From assembly GCA_943704425.1 (NCBI GenBank), contig CALSCP010000281.1, positions 29,256 through 58,102 of the forward strand: a stretch of 28,847 nt of DNA, read 5' to 3'. Shown in pieces: positions 8,015 through 19,080 of this stretch. Source of the stretch: Ministeria vibrans ATCC 50519 (taxonomy: Eukaryota; Opisthokonta; Filasterea). Below the pieces are notes generated by a model that searched no databases, was not told the origin of the DNA, and saw nothing but the letters and a program-made list of their open reading frames with translations. Positions within the stretch are counted from its first letter, which is position 1, and the number at the start of each line of letters is the position of its first letter. Position numbers and translations under genes: made by a program.

Positions 8015-10812
8015 TTAATTTTTCTTCTGATCGAGAGGATGAGTGGAAAAGTAACCATCGTTGGCAAGGACCTCCTCGGCAATGCGGTTGACCATAGCAT
8101 CGCCGTTGCGATCGGGACCTTCGCGAAGCTCTTGGACGTTACGGGCCAGGCGCGTCTCGGCTGAGCGTGCAAAGGCGGCGCACAGATTGGAGTCGTGCTC
8201 GGCTGTGGGCACACCGAGGTCAAGGGCACGCGACGTGCGCGAAACGGTCGCCGTGAGCAAAAAGAGATCAATTGAGATGTCGGCAATACGACGCAGCAAC
8301 TGCTGCTGCTCCACCACTCCATTCTTGTGATCCATCAGGGCACGCGTCACGGCCGCATTGAGATGCGCCGTATACGTCGCCAGCAGATCACCGTGTGCCT
8401 TGAGCGACGGATGCACTCCCTCGACGCTCGCCTGTACACAATACACAAACAAAGTGTGATAAGCCTGGGCACTGCGTACTTCTTGTACACCCGATAAAAG
8501 AAATGAAAAATAATTAATAATGAAAACTGACCTTGCCAGCAACACCGAGTGTGCGAAGGAAAGTCGAGCCAAGGGTACCCATGTTGGCCATGGGGTTCTT
8601 CGCAGCGGCCTTGATAGACTTGCCGACACTCTGCACACCCATCAGCGACACGAACATGCGCAGAATCTCATTGGTGCCCTCAAAGATCTATGACAGAGTT
8701 CACACAGCATAGTCTCGATTGAGATGGGTGCATTGCAGGCGTTTGGCCAACGGTTACCTGGAGAATGCGAGCGTCACGCAAGAAGCGCTCGTACGGAAGG
8801 GTCTTGATAAAACCTTGACCGCCGGCCATTTGCAGGGCCTCGTTAACGTTGATCCACAGGGCTTCGCTGCCGGCAATCTTGCACATGGCCGCCTCAAGCG
8901 CACAGTCGCCGTGCTTGCCCGAGTCGATCATGGAAGTCGTCAGAAAGGCAGCACTCTCCAGGGCATAAGCAGACACAGCCATTTCAGTCAGTCTGAGACA
9001 AAGAGAGAGAAAAAAATTGAGTGAGAAAGTCAAAAGAAATAACAGTCAAAGACCAACCCAGTCAAACACATACCACACACACTCTCCTCTCTTCTCTATA
9101 TTTCTATCACTCTCGATCACTTTGTCTCACTCTATCACTTTGTCTCACTCTATCACTTTGTCTCACTCTATCACTTTATCTCACTCTCCCACTTTTTCTC
9201 ACTCTATCACTTTGTCTCTCTCTCTCTCTTTCACTCACTCACTCACACATACACGCAAACGGAGAGCACGCAATGTTACATACTTTGCGCGAATGAGACC
9301 AAAGTCGGCAAGAGGACGACCAAACTGGGTGCGCTGCTTGACATGCGCCACCGACATGGCCAACAGCTTCTTGCTGCTCCCTGCTGCTCCCGCCCCCAGG
9401 CCAAATCGTCCACTGTTCAGAATCTTCACTGCCACTTTGAAGCCCGACCCGACTTCACCCAAAACATTCTCTAGTGGAACGCGGCAGTCCTCAAAAAACA
9501 CCTAATTCAAACACGCACGCACGTAGTGCAAAAGACACAATCACGTAAACACCCAGTATGAATCAAAGTCACTTTTTCCAAGTCAAGCTCACCTCAGTGG
9601 TATTACTGCCACGGATTCCCAGTTTGTCTTCAGGTTTGCCACTCGTAAGTCCACCAAACGATCGCTCAACAATGAAAGCTGTCACCTAAATAAGCAAAGT
9701 AAACTATTAGAATGGAGGGCAAGACGTGCGCGAATTCCAGTTTCGGACATTGTACTGACCTTGTCCTTCTCATCGCCCGTCTTGGGGTCCTTGATCGTGG
9801 TGCGCGCAAATACAGTCATAATCTCGGCCGTTCCTCCGTTGCTAATCCAACATTTGCTTCCGTTCAAAAGGTAGGCTTTTCCGTCATCTTTGGGCAAAAA
9901 AATACACACACCAGTTTGATCACATTTCCGTTTTGTTTCTCTCCATCACTTTGTTCCTTTCTCCCTCTTTTCTCGCTGTCACTTTGTTTCTTTCTCTCAC
10001 TATCACACGTTTCTTTTCCCTCTCTCTATCGCTTTGTTTGTTTCTCCCTCCTTTCTCTCTCACAACCAATCTTACCACTCAGAGTCGCTCGGGTCTTGAT
10101 CGACGCCGCATCAGAACCACTGCCCGGCTCTGTCAGTGCAAATGCAGCCGTGTTCTCGCCACTCGCCAAGCGAGGAAGGTACTTTTCCTTTTGCTAAACA
10201 TCAAGACGCATAGAGGTGGTAAGTACGATGAAATCGGCCGTTTGAAGCATTCACACCTCTTCCGTGCCAAACATCAAGATTCCCTTGAGGCCAATGCTCT
10301 GGTGCGCCATCAGCGTCACAGCAACACCCCCGTCACTTGCAATGTTCTCGACAATGCGCGCAAACGACGAGTTGTTCTGGCCGAGCCCGCCGTACTTCTC
10401 GGGAATCTGAATGCCAAAGAGCCCCAGCTCCTTGAGCCCGTCAAGCGTCTCCTTGGGAATTTGGCTGTCGCGGTCAATCTTCGCACTGTCAACCTGTTCG
10501 TCGTAAAAGCGATTGATCGGCTCCAACATCGACTCAAGCATCTCCTGCTCTTCGGCACCGGGGTTCACGGGGTAGGGGAACACCTTCTCCGACAACACCT
10601 TGCCGTGGTACAGCCCCTTTACGATTCCTTCGAGCTCTTCACGACGACAAACCTATCCAGAAAATTTACTGTAGTGAGTCCCATTCATTATCTCTCTTCT
10701 CCGCCCTCTCCGCCTGCCCTACGCTCGTCGAAAGACACGCCAAAGGCTGGTGTTTCACAGGAACCATTCGCGACGTGCGCGCAACACTGGCCACAGTTCG
10801 AATTCGCAACAT
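8015..10812 (-). CDS. ACADVL: Mitochondrial very-long-chain acyl-CoA dehydrogenase (ACADVL/ACAD9 class)
   Basis: Nine exons (10812-10723, 10652-10257, 10193-10076, 9887-9760, 9685-9593, 9501-9284, 8992-8758, 8687-8532, 8431-8015) give 616 residues. The FAD enzyme oxidises long-chain acyl-CoA to 2-enoyl-CoA in the first step of mitochondrial beta-oxidation. The first exon encodes a 30-residue Arg/Ser-rich leader without acids ([16 protein letters not shown]), a typical mitochondrial targeting peptide. The body contains [62 protein letters not shown] and [12 protein letters not shown]429 in FEGT is the catalytic base. The extra C-terminal helical domain of about 180 residues marks the membrane-bound VLCAD/ACAD9 type and excludes the short MCAD form. 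ACADVL versus ACAD9 is not decided. Introns 3 (188 nt) and 6 (291 nt) carry the TATCACTTTGT-type repeats. It shares a 99-bp divergent gap with the WWC gene. Confidence 0.93.
8993..9283 (-). repeat. ACADVL intron 6 with CTATCACTTTGTCTCA minisatellite
   Basis: On the plus strand about five to six copies of a 19-20 bp unit (CTATCACTTTGTCTCACT) lie at about 9105-9215, flanked by a CA-rich run on the left and CT/CTCA runs on the right (to 9250). In the transcript the block is purine-rich. Confidence 0.8.
9888..10075 (-). repeat. ACADVL intron 3 with degenerate CACTTTGTTTCT repeats
   Basis: Plus-strand sequence at about 9935-10060 repeats CACTTTGTTtCTTTCTC in diverged form; it appears related to the units at 4535-4640 and 9105-9215. 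Confidence 0.6.
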
Positions 10813-10911
10813 GACACAAAGCAAAAGAATAATGAAAGTGGTTAGTGGTAATAATAAGACGTAATTTTTATATTAATCATTGCTTTTGATCATTCACATT
10901 CCTTTGTTGGT
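10813..10911. promoter_or_regulatory. 99-bp divergent promoter region ACADVL / WWC gene
   Basis: Both start codons (10812 minus, 10912 plus) face away from this AT-rich gap, which must serve both genes. Nothing resembling a strong TATA box was found apart from TTTTTATATTAAT near 10865-10877. Confidence 0.5.
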
Positions 10912-13900
10912 ATGGAAAGTCAACCTCCTTCCGAGGCGGGCCCGCTGCCCACCCGAAAGTCTGCAATTCTACCGCCGTCGCGCGTGCCCAGCAGTAGTAG
11001 CCCTCGAATGTCGGCGCCCGTCGGTGCTCCCCCCCCCGTCGCTCCAAAGCTCTCGTCGACCATGGCCGCCCGCTCGCCACCTCCCGTCGCGAAAAAGAAG
11101 AAGGCTCCGCCGCCCATGCCCGCTCGAAAGACCTCTGTGCTTCGGACGGGGTCGTCGCTCTCGTCGTCGTCCGAAGACTTTGGCGCTGCAGCCCCTCCCC
11201 CCCCTCCGCAACGCCCAAAACGTCCCTCGCTTGCACCCTCCTTTGATGCCCTTGGCGAACAACCACTTGGCGAAGAAGAGGCGAGCGGCGTCAATGGCGA
11301 CGGGGCCTTAGCAACGGAAACGGTTGGCGGGTCTGCGTCGGACTCGTCCGCCTCTCTCTCTCGTCCCGTTGCCGCCATTCCCGACAACCACCACGTCGAC
11401 GAAGCCGACATTTACGCCATGCCCGTCTTCAAGGCGAAGCGCACCTCATCAACGCGTTCCTCAACCTCAAACACCTCGAACGCAGCGGTGCCTCCCGCCG
11501 CCGTCGCTCGCGTCGCCATTCCCGCCCCCAACCCCAACACCGTCGCACCGCCAGCTCCGCTCCCGAAAAAGACAGCACCCCCTCCACGTCCTGACCGGTC
11601 TCAGTCAACGGTGCTTAAGAGCGCCCCGCCACCTGTCGTGCCTCCTCCCGTTGCCTCGCCACCTTTGAAGAACGCTCGACACAGCCAGACGAGCCAGAAC
11701 GCACCGCGCCGTGCCCCGGCCATTCCCCCTCCCTCTGGCGCCACCTCTCCCAACCCCCCTCGATCACTCTCTTCCTGCCCCACTCCGCCTCGTACTGTCG
11801 CGGCCCCTGACCCAGCTCCCGTCTCGACTGCGTCCACCCCGTCCACTCCGTCGACCCCCTCGTCGTCGGCCAGCTCGAATCGTGCCCCACCTCCGCCGCC
11901 TCCGTCGCAGGCCGCAATAGAACTGGTGCGACGCGAGAGAGAGGCCAAGGAGCGTGCGGCGCGTGAACAGGCACAGCGTCTGCAGGAGGAAGAGGAGGAG
12001 CAGGCGCGTGCGGCTGAGGCAGAGCGCCAGTGGGAGCTCGAAGAGCAACAACGTCTCTTGGCCTTTCAGCGTGAACAGTCCTTGCTGATTCAACGCGAAG
12101 AGGACGCGCGACGCCAGAGTCTGCGCGCCTCTCGTATCACCGCCGAGGGCGACCCCATCCCACACTCAAAAGCACCCATTGCCAACACTGCGGCGGCCAT
12201 AGCCGCTACCAAGCAACGCGCTGCCTCCATCCCCGATGCAATCTCGTCGCTTCCCTCCGCCTCCACACTCCTCGACTCGTCTTCTCCGCGCGACACCAAG
12301 AAACGTGTGGCCCGCTCGCTTGTCAATCCCGACGGCACCATGGCACCTCCCCCGCGCCAACGAATTTCCCTCATTCCCACTACCACCACCCCCACAACCA
12401 CCGCTGCCTCCTCTTCTTCTTCCTTCTCCTCGCCGGCCGTCTCCTCTTCTCACTCCAACGCTCCACTCGCCTTACCCCTCTCTATGCATCGCTCCCACGT
12501 CATCCCAACGCCTCTCGCGTCTCGTGATTCGTCAACTCTCGTCGACTCTCAACGGCAGTCGCAAACACCCGCGCCCGTCAAGTCGAGCGACGACATGCCG
12601 CTTCCCGAGGGCTGGGAAATGCGCGTTGAGAAGGAGACGGGTCGTCGCTACTTTATTGATCACATCAACAAAGCGACGAGCTGGGTAGACCCGCGCGACG
12701 CACTTACCAAGCCAAAAACGTTTGAAGAGTGTGCCGGCGACGAGCTCCCCTACGGCTGGGAGATTGTGGTCGATGGGCGCATTGGACGCTACTTTATCAA
12801 CCACAATACACGCCACACGCAACTTGAGGACCCGCGCGACCCAGATCGACACGCGCGTCAGCGCAGTCTGCTTAAAGACTACATTCGTGTGGCGCGCGAA
12901 GGACTCGAGCGTGAGCGTGCGACCCTGCAGCAGCTTGAGGCAACGCTGAGTCGCGCCGAAGCTGACGTTGCCGAGCTTGTCTCGAACATTGTGGCGTACC
13001 AGAAGCAGCAGGAGGACGAGTATGCGCACCAGCCAAGTGTGGCGATGCAACTGCAAAGTACCATTGACAACCTGAAGGAGCAGGCAAGCCAGCAGCGGAT
13101 CGTTGTGGTGAATCGTCGTGCGGAGGAGACGCGTCAGCGGGCTGTGCTCGAACAGCGCGAAAAGACCTTTCAGTTGCTTGTCAATGTGGAGCGCAAACTT
13201 GACGCGACCGAAGGTTACCGGCTTGAAGATGCGCGTCTTGCCGTCGAAGAGACGGATCAAGTGCAGCTGGCACTTTTGAAGCAGCGCCAGGAGACGGAGG
13301 AGCTGCGGCTGCGATGCGAGGCAGCCGTGCACCACGTCAATCAGGCGGACCACTGGCACGAGAATGGCGACCCACGCACGCTCGACACGGCCGCACTAAA
13401 TGAGGAAGAACGTGTCATGTACAAGGCGGAGATTCTCGTGTGGCTTGTCGAAAATGCCGTGTCGCTCAATGTCGTGGACACGTCGCTCGCCGCAATGCTC
13501 GACCGGCAGCTGCAAGACGGACGTGTGCATGTTGCCTTCAGCGAGATTGGCGACACGCTTCTGGCGGTACTACCCACTATTGCGGTGCTGGAGGAGACAC
13601 TCGTGATGCACGGCACTCGCATGCAGTTGCTGCAGGAGCATGTAGCACAGGCAAGCGACGAGGCACGCGCGAGCAACACGTACGACGAGGCGGAGGGCGA
13701 CGACGGTGACTTCCACGGCAACGTTACTACCAACCAGCTGCTGGTCATTTGCGACATGTACGAGACCGAGTCGCGTTTGGTGCAGGCCATTGTGGATGTG
13801 ATTGAGGATCATGTGGGCTTTGACGCGCTCGACCTGACCAACTGCGATCAGTTTATCGAGCAACATCGCCTTGATGGCGAGCAGATTCGCTCGGATCTCA

Positions 13901-15093
13901 CCGAACGGCTTGACCAGATTATGCCTCGCTCCTATGTGGAGGCACTTGCTCATGCCAGTCTCGAAGGCGACCGCGAGCTCCGTCGTCTCGTTGCCCTTGT
14001 CAAACTCGACCTCATTCGTTCGGCGCCAATGAATCTGCCGCCGGACGCGCCCCTCTCAGACTTTGTGCCTCTCTTTGACGAAGATGCGTATGTGCGTGCC
14101 GTCCATCGGTCCTTTGGCAGCTTGTCTGTGTCGCAGTCCGTCGCTGGCGCTGCTGCTGCTTCCGCCGTTGCTGCGACAACGGAAACTCCGTTGCGGCAGG
14201 ACGGCGAGGAGGCGCTGTATGCGAATCTGCAAGATCTGCACAATGCGGACGCGAGCGAGGCCGAGCCTCTCTACATGAACCACGATGCCTACCGCACGCC
14301 CAATGCCGTCGCGTCCGATGCGGATGGTGCAGCAGTGGACGAGGCACGCGGCTGGTACGGCGACGACGAACCGCTGTACGAACGACTGGCGGCGGTGGGC
14401 CGTGCTCACCGAGTCCACGACCAGCACGCAGTCGCCGATTCTCCTGACACGACGGCCACCGAGATTGTGTCATCCGAGGTCGCGAAGCTGTCACAAGCAG
14501 CGCGACTGGGCCGTATTCTGTTTTCGCTCGACGGCATTGCTCGCCTCAACGCGTCACCGTCGCCCTCGCCGACGCCCGAGACTCAGTCGTCACCCTTGTC
14601 AAAAAACGACAAGCAGTCTCGTTTTGGCACGTTGCGTCGACGTCCCAGTGTCGCAGTTACGTCGCTACGCGAGGTCACTGCCGACAACCTTGACTCACTT
14701 GATGTTCAGCGTAAGCTGTTGGCCGCCGCTCGTCTCGATGCAGTCGATGCTGCCGCTGCGGTCTCACGCGCGGGCAGTTTTTCAAGCACCAAGAATCCCT
14801 ACAAGACAACGGTGGCGTCAGCGACCGGGACGCCAACAACGCTCGAAGCAACGGGGGTTGGGGGCTCACAAAGTTCACTTCAACTCGACCATGGTGTGGT
14901 GGCGCCGCTGGAGACGGAAGACGCAGCCGGTGTTGCTCCGACGCGCACTCGTCTTAACGTTGAGATCAATTTGGCCGTAGCAAAGCGCGAGCTGCTTGAA
15001 CAACAGGTGCGTCTGGAGGAGGCGAGAAAGGCCGCGCAGACAGCGCCTTTGCGTGAGTGGGGCACAGTTCTTGACGAAGAGATTATCATTTAA
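10912..15093 (+). CDS. WWC/KIBRA-like scaffold with two WW domains
   Basis: A single exon encodes 1393 residues from the ATG at 10912. The order is: Pro/Ser-rich disordered region (1-330) with many polyproline stretches; a charged coiled coil (about 335-405, RREREAKERAAREQAQRL); WW1 (about 564-597, LPEGWEMRVEKETGRRYFID); WW2 (about 612-645, LPYGWEIVVDGRIGRYFINH), where the second Trp is Leu (TQLEDPR) as KIBRA has Ile; then LLKDYIRVAREGLERE and a coiled coil to about 810, including a KLDATEGYRLEDARLAVEET stretch matching KIBRA. This tandem WW plus coiled coil is the signature of the WWC family, which activates Hippo kinases in animals. I see no C2 domain. Four acidic [LI]Y sites (Y168, Y1103, Y1121, Y1156) resemble SH2-docking motifs. 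The end, EIII, would suit a class II PDZ domain. Function here is inferred. Confidence 0.8.
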   Translation: MESQPPSEAGPLPTRKSAILPPSRVPSSSSPRMSAPVGAPPPVAPKLSSTMAARSPPPVAKKKKAPPPMPARKTSVLRTGSSLSSSSEDFGAAAPPPPPQRPKRPSLAPSFDALGEQPLGEEEASGVNGDGALATETVGGSASDSSASLSRPVAAIPDNHHVDEADIYAMPVFKAKRTSSTRSSTSNTSNAAVPPAAVARVAIPAPNPNTVAPPAPLPKKTAPPPRPDRSQSTVLKSAPPPVVPPPVASPPLKNARHSQTSQNAPRRAPAIPPPSGATSPNPPRSLSSCPTPPRTVAAPDPAPVSTASTPSTPSTPSSSASSNRAPPPPPPSQAAIELVRREREAKERAAREQAQRLQEEEEEQARAAEAERQWELEEQQRLLAFQREQSLLIQREEDARRQSLRASRITAEGDPIPHSKAPIANTAAAIAATKQRAASIPDAISSLPSASTLLDSSSPRDTKKRVARSLVNPDGTMAPPPRQRISLIPTTTTPTTTAASSSSSFSSPAVSSSHSNAPLALPLSMHRSHVIPTPLASRDSSTLVDSQRQSQTPAPVKSSDDMPLPEGWEMRVEKETGRRYFIDHINKATSWVDPRDALTKPKTFEECAGDELPYGWEIVVDGRIGRYFINHNTRHTQLEDPRDPDRHARQRSLLKDYIRVAREGLERERATLQQLEATLSRAEADVAELVSNIVAYQKQQEDEYAHQPSVAMQLQSTIDNLKEQASQQRIVVVNRRAEETRQRAVLEQREKTFQLLVNVERKLDATEGYRLEDARLAVEETDQVQLALLKQRQETEELRLRCEAAVHHVNQADHWHENGDPRTLDTAALNEEERVMYKAEILVWLVENAVSLNVVDTSLAAMLDRQLQDGRVHVAFSEIGDTLLAVLPTIAVLEETLVMHGTRMQLLQEHVAQASDEARASNTYDEAEGDDGDFHGNVTTNQLLVICDMYETESRLVQAIVDVIEDHVGFDALDLTNCDQFIEQHRLDGEQIRSDLTERLDQIMPRSYVEALAHASLEGDRELRRLVALVKLDLIRSAPMNLPPDAPLSDFVPLFDEDAYVRAVHRSFGSLSVSQSVAGAAAASAVAATTETPLRQDGEEALYANLQDLHNADASEAEPLYMNHDAYRTPNAVASDADGAAVDEARGWYGDDEPLYERLAAVGRAHRVHDQHAVADSPDTTATEIVSSEVAKLSQAARLGRILFSLDGIARLNASPSPSPTPETQSSPLSKNDKQSRFGTLRRRPSVAVTSLREVTADNLDSLDVQRKLLAAARLDAVDAAAAVSRAGSFSSTKNPYKTTVASATGTPTTLEATGVGGSQSSLQLDHGVVAPLETEDAAGVAPTRTRLNVEINLAVAKRELLEQQVRLEEARKAAQTAPLREWGTVLDEEIII

Positions 15094-15384
15094 TTTTTGT
15101 TTTGATTGTACATGTACATAAACTGAAAGAAACAATTCATCCTGTGACCAACTTCCAAGTCCCAAACAATATTAATAATTATAATAATAATAAGAAAATC
15201 CATAGAGAATCGAGAGCTGTAGCCAATGTCGAAACAAGACTATATACAAAGCAAAGCAATAATACAATGGTGTTTTTCTTTCTTTTTTTCTTTTTTGGTA
15301 TTCGTTTCTGATTGATATAATTCTCCTCGTAATTGATTAATGGTAAAGTTAAAAGTAGTGAGCTCTAACTTTTTTTTTGTATTG
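15094..15384. other. Intergenic region between WWC-like and DCAF15-like genes
   Basis: These 291 bp are AT-rich, with ATAATAATAATAAG near 15175-15195 and a T-rich block at about 15270-15300. They hold the 3' UTR of the upstream gene and the promoter of the next. No gene was found. An ATG at 15340 is in frame with the DCAF15-like start, but its 15 extra residues are derived from T-rich sequence. Confidence 0.5.
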
Positions 15385-17506
<2,122 letters not shown>

Positions 17507-17674
17507 CATGATGTACACATGACTGTAATAGAATATAATTGTATTGTATTGTTTCAGGGCGATTGAGATCGGAGGCAATTGAATCACCATGATGTACACA
17601 TGACTGTAATAGAATATAATTGTATTGTATAGTTTCAGAGAGTTTTTCAACGGCGATTGAGCTCGGAGGCAATG
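17507..17674. repeat. Tandem duplication of the 3' end of the coiled-coil gene
   Basis: Two copies of an about 80-bp unit begin at 17507 and 17588 (both CATGATGTACACATGACTGT...). The second runs into the last codons of the coiled-coil gene (minus strand IASELNRR, stop at 17647), and the first carries a matching relic reading IASDLNR. Copy 1 lacks about 13 bp around the true stop. The unit thus covers the 3' UTR and terminal codons. Confidence 0.85.
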
Positions 17675-18802
17675 CTGAGTGCATCGTCGTCATCTGAATC
17701 GTTGTGACGGACACGGCCGAGTGGACCTAGAAGAGATGAGGCATGGAAGGAGGCATAACCTCGCTGGGATGTGTGATGGTGCGAGGAGAACGATGGTAAT
17801 GAGGGACTGTCTGGGTAAGACGCAAGGTTGCGGTGGAGCAGTGAGTCGTCGTGACTTTGACGAAAGGATCGATCGCGCTCGCGTTCGTGCTCGTCGAGGA
17901 GGTGTTGAATTTGTTCGACAAGGTCACGTGCCGATCGCAAGGCTGGCGAAACTGTCCGGCGTGATGTTACACTTGAGGGTGGTGGGGTGCGAGCTGGTGT
18001 AGTGCGTGTTGGACTGTCCGTGTGAGTACGATGAGCGCGCGTGACAGAGACCCTTTGAGGATATGAAGCTGGTGAAGCCAATGGCTCAGACGAAGGTTGT
18101 CGCTGCTGAGTTACTGTTGCAGTTGCGGCGACAGCGGGCGAGGGAGTAGTGGTGGTGGTGGCGGTGGTGGCGGGACAAGAAACTTGATGGACAATGTTGA
18201 CAGGTGCAGGCGACCGTTGCTCGTCGAGACGCTTTTCAAACTCGACGATTTTCTCTTCGTACACACGCATCTTCTGTTCAAGAGTCGTCACACTTTCGCC
18301 TCGTTCGCGAGCTGCGTCTGCCGCAGTGCGCACCGAGTCGAGTTGTTCGTGCAGACTGTCTCTTTCCGAACGCAAACTCAACTGTTCATCTAGCAACTGC
18401 GACGCGCGAGCCTCTGACGCGGCACGAGCAGCGCGCTCGGCTTCAAGCTGGCTCTTCAATCGAGCACGGTCGCGTTTTGCCTTTGATAATTGCTGGACAA
18501 GCGTAGCAACGCGACGCTTGTCCTCACCGCGCAACGACTGCAGAGAGGCGCCCGCGTCGCTGCCACCAGGCGACAGCGGCCGCGCAATCAGCTCGTCCGG
18601 ATCCTTCACTCTACTTTGCAGTGGGCATTGGCACGCCCGCGCCTGTTTTCCGTGTGTGAGGTTCGCTGTTGCGCTGTGACACTCTACATTGTGTTTTCGA
18701 ATGTTATTTTTTGCTCTTTTTCAGTGTGCTGTGCTTACCATGTCTCGGATTGTCCGTCCAATACACTTGATATGCCTGTGGTGGAGCAGACCGTTGGTTC
18801 AT
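17647..18802 (-). CDS. Coiled-coil protein with disordered tail, family unknown
   Basis: Two exons (18802-18739 and 18608-17647) give 341 residues. The first encodes MNQRSAPPQAYQVYWTDNPR; the second begins VKDPDELIARPLSPGGS after a 130-nt intron whose acceptor, GTAGAG, is preceded by a closer GTAG that would put a stop in frame. Residues about 50-150 form one long coiled coil rich in Arg, Glu, Ala and Leu (for example LVQQLSKAKRDRARLKSQLE). Then come Thr/Ser/Pro-rich stretches, a short helix SARDLVEQIQHLLDEHERER and an acidic end, NDSDDDDALSIASELNRR. I recognise no domain; scaffold or cytoskeletal roles are possible but unsupported. It is convergent with the DCAF15-like gene, and its 3' end is partly duplicated downstream. 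Confidence 0.75.
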
Positions 18803-19080
18803 AGCGACAAATTCGCTTCAGAATTCAATTCTTCAAGAACAAAAAATAAGAATAAAATTATAGACTCAACCGTTTATTCATACGACTGACGCAAAAGACA
18901 AGATACTGTTTTGCCTGACGGCTGGCTGCCTTGAACAGCCTCAAGTCATAAGTGACACGTGGTTTAGCACTGAGCCAGCGGGACAGGAGTCCCACAGAAG
19001 TCCAATCTTTAATTCATTTGAATATCAAAAAATATAATACTTTTTATTAGTCACTACCTTTCCAATCCGGCGCCCTCATC
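18803..19080. other. Divergent gap before SF3B2 with a structured segment
   Basis: This 278-bp region separates the coiled-coil gene from SF3B2. Flanks are AT-rich, but the central 18885-19005 is distinctly GC-richer and holds two short hairpins: GGCTG...CAGCC at about 18921-18938 and GGGAC-AGGA-GTCCC at about 18980-18994, followed by ACAGAA. It could be a small noncoding RNA or the SF3B2 5' UTR. It fits no tRNA and I could not place C/D boxes. Confidence 0.35.

Noticed and set aside
12532-13359. 275-residue minus frame opposite the WWC-like gene
   Set aside because: It is antisense to the WW and coiled-coil coding sequence, where codon bias keeps the complement open; no recognisable domain.
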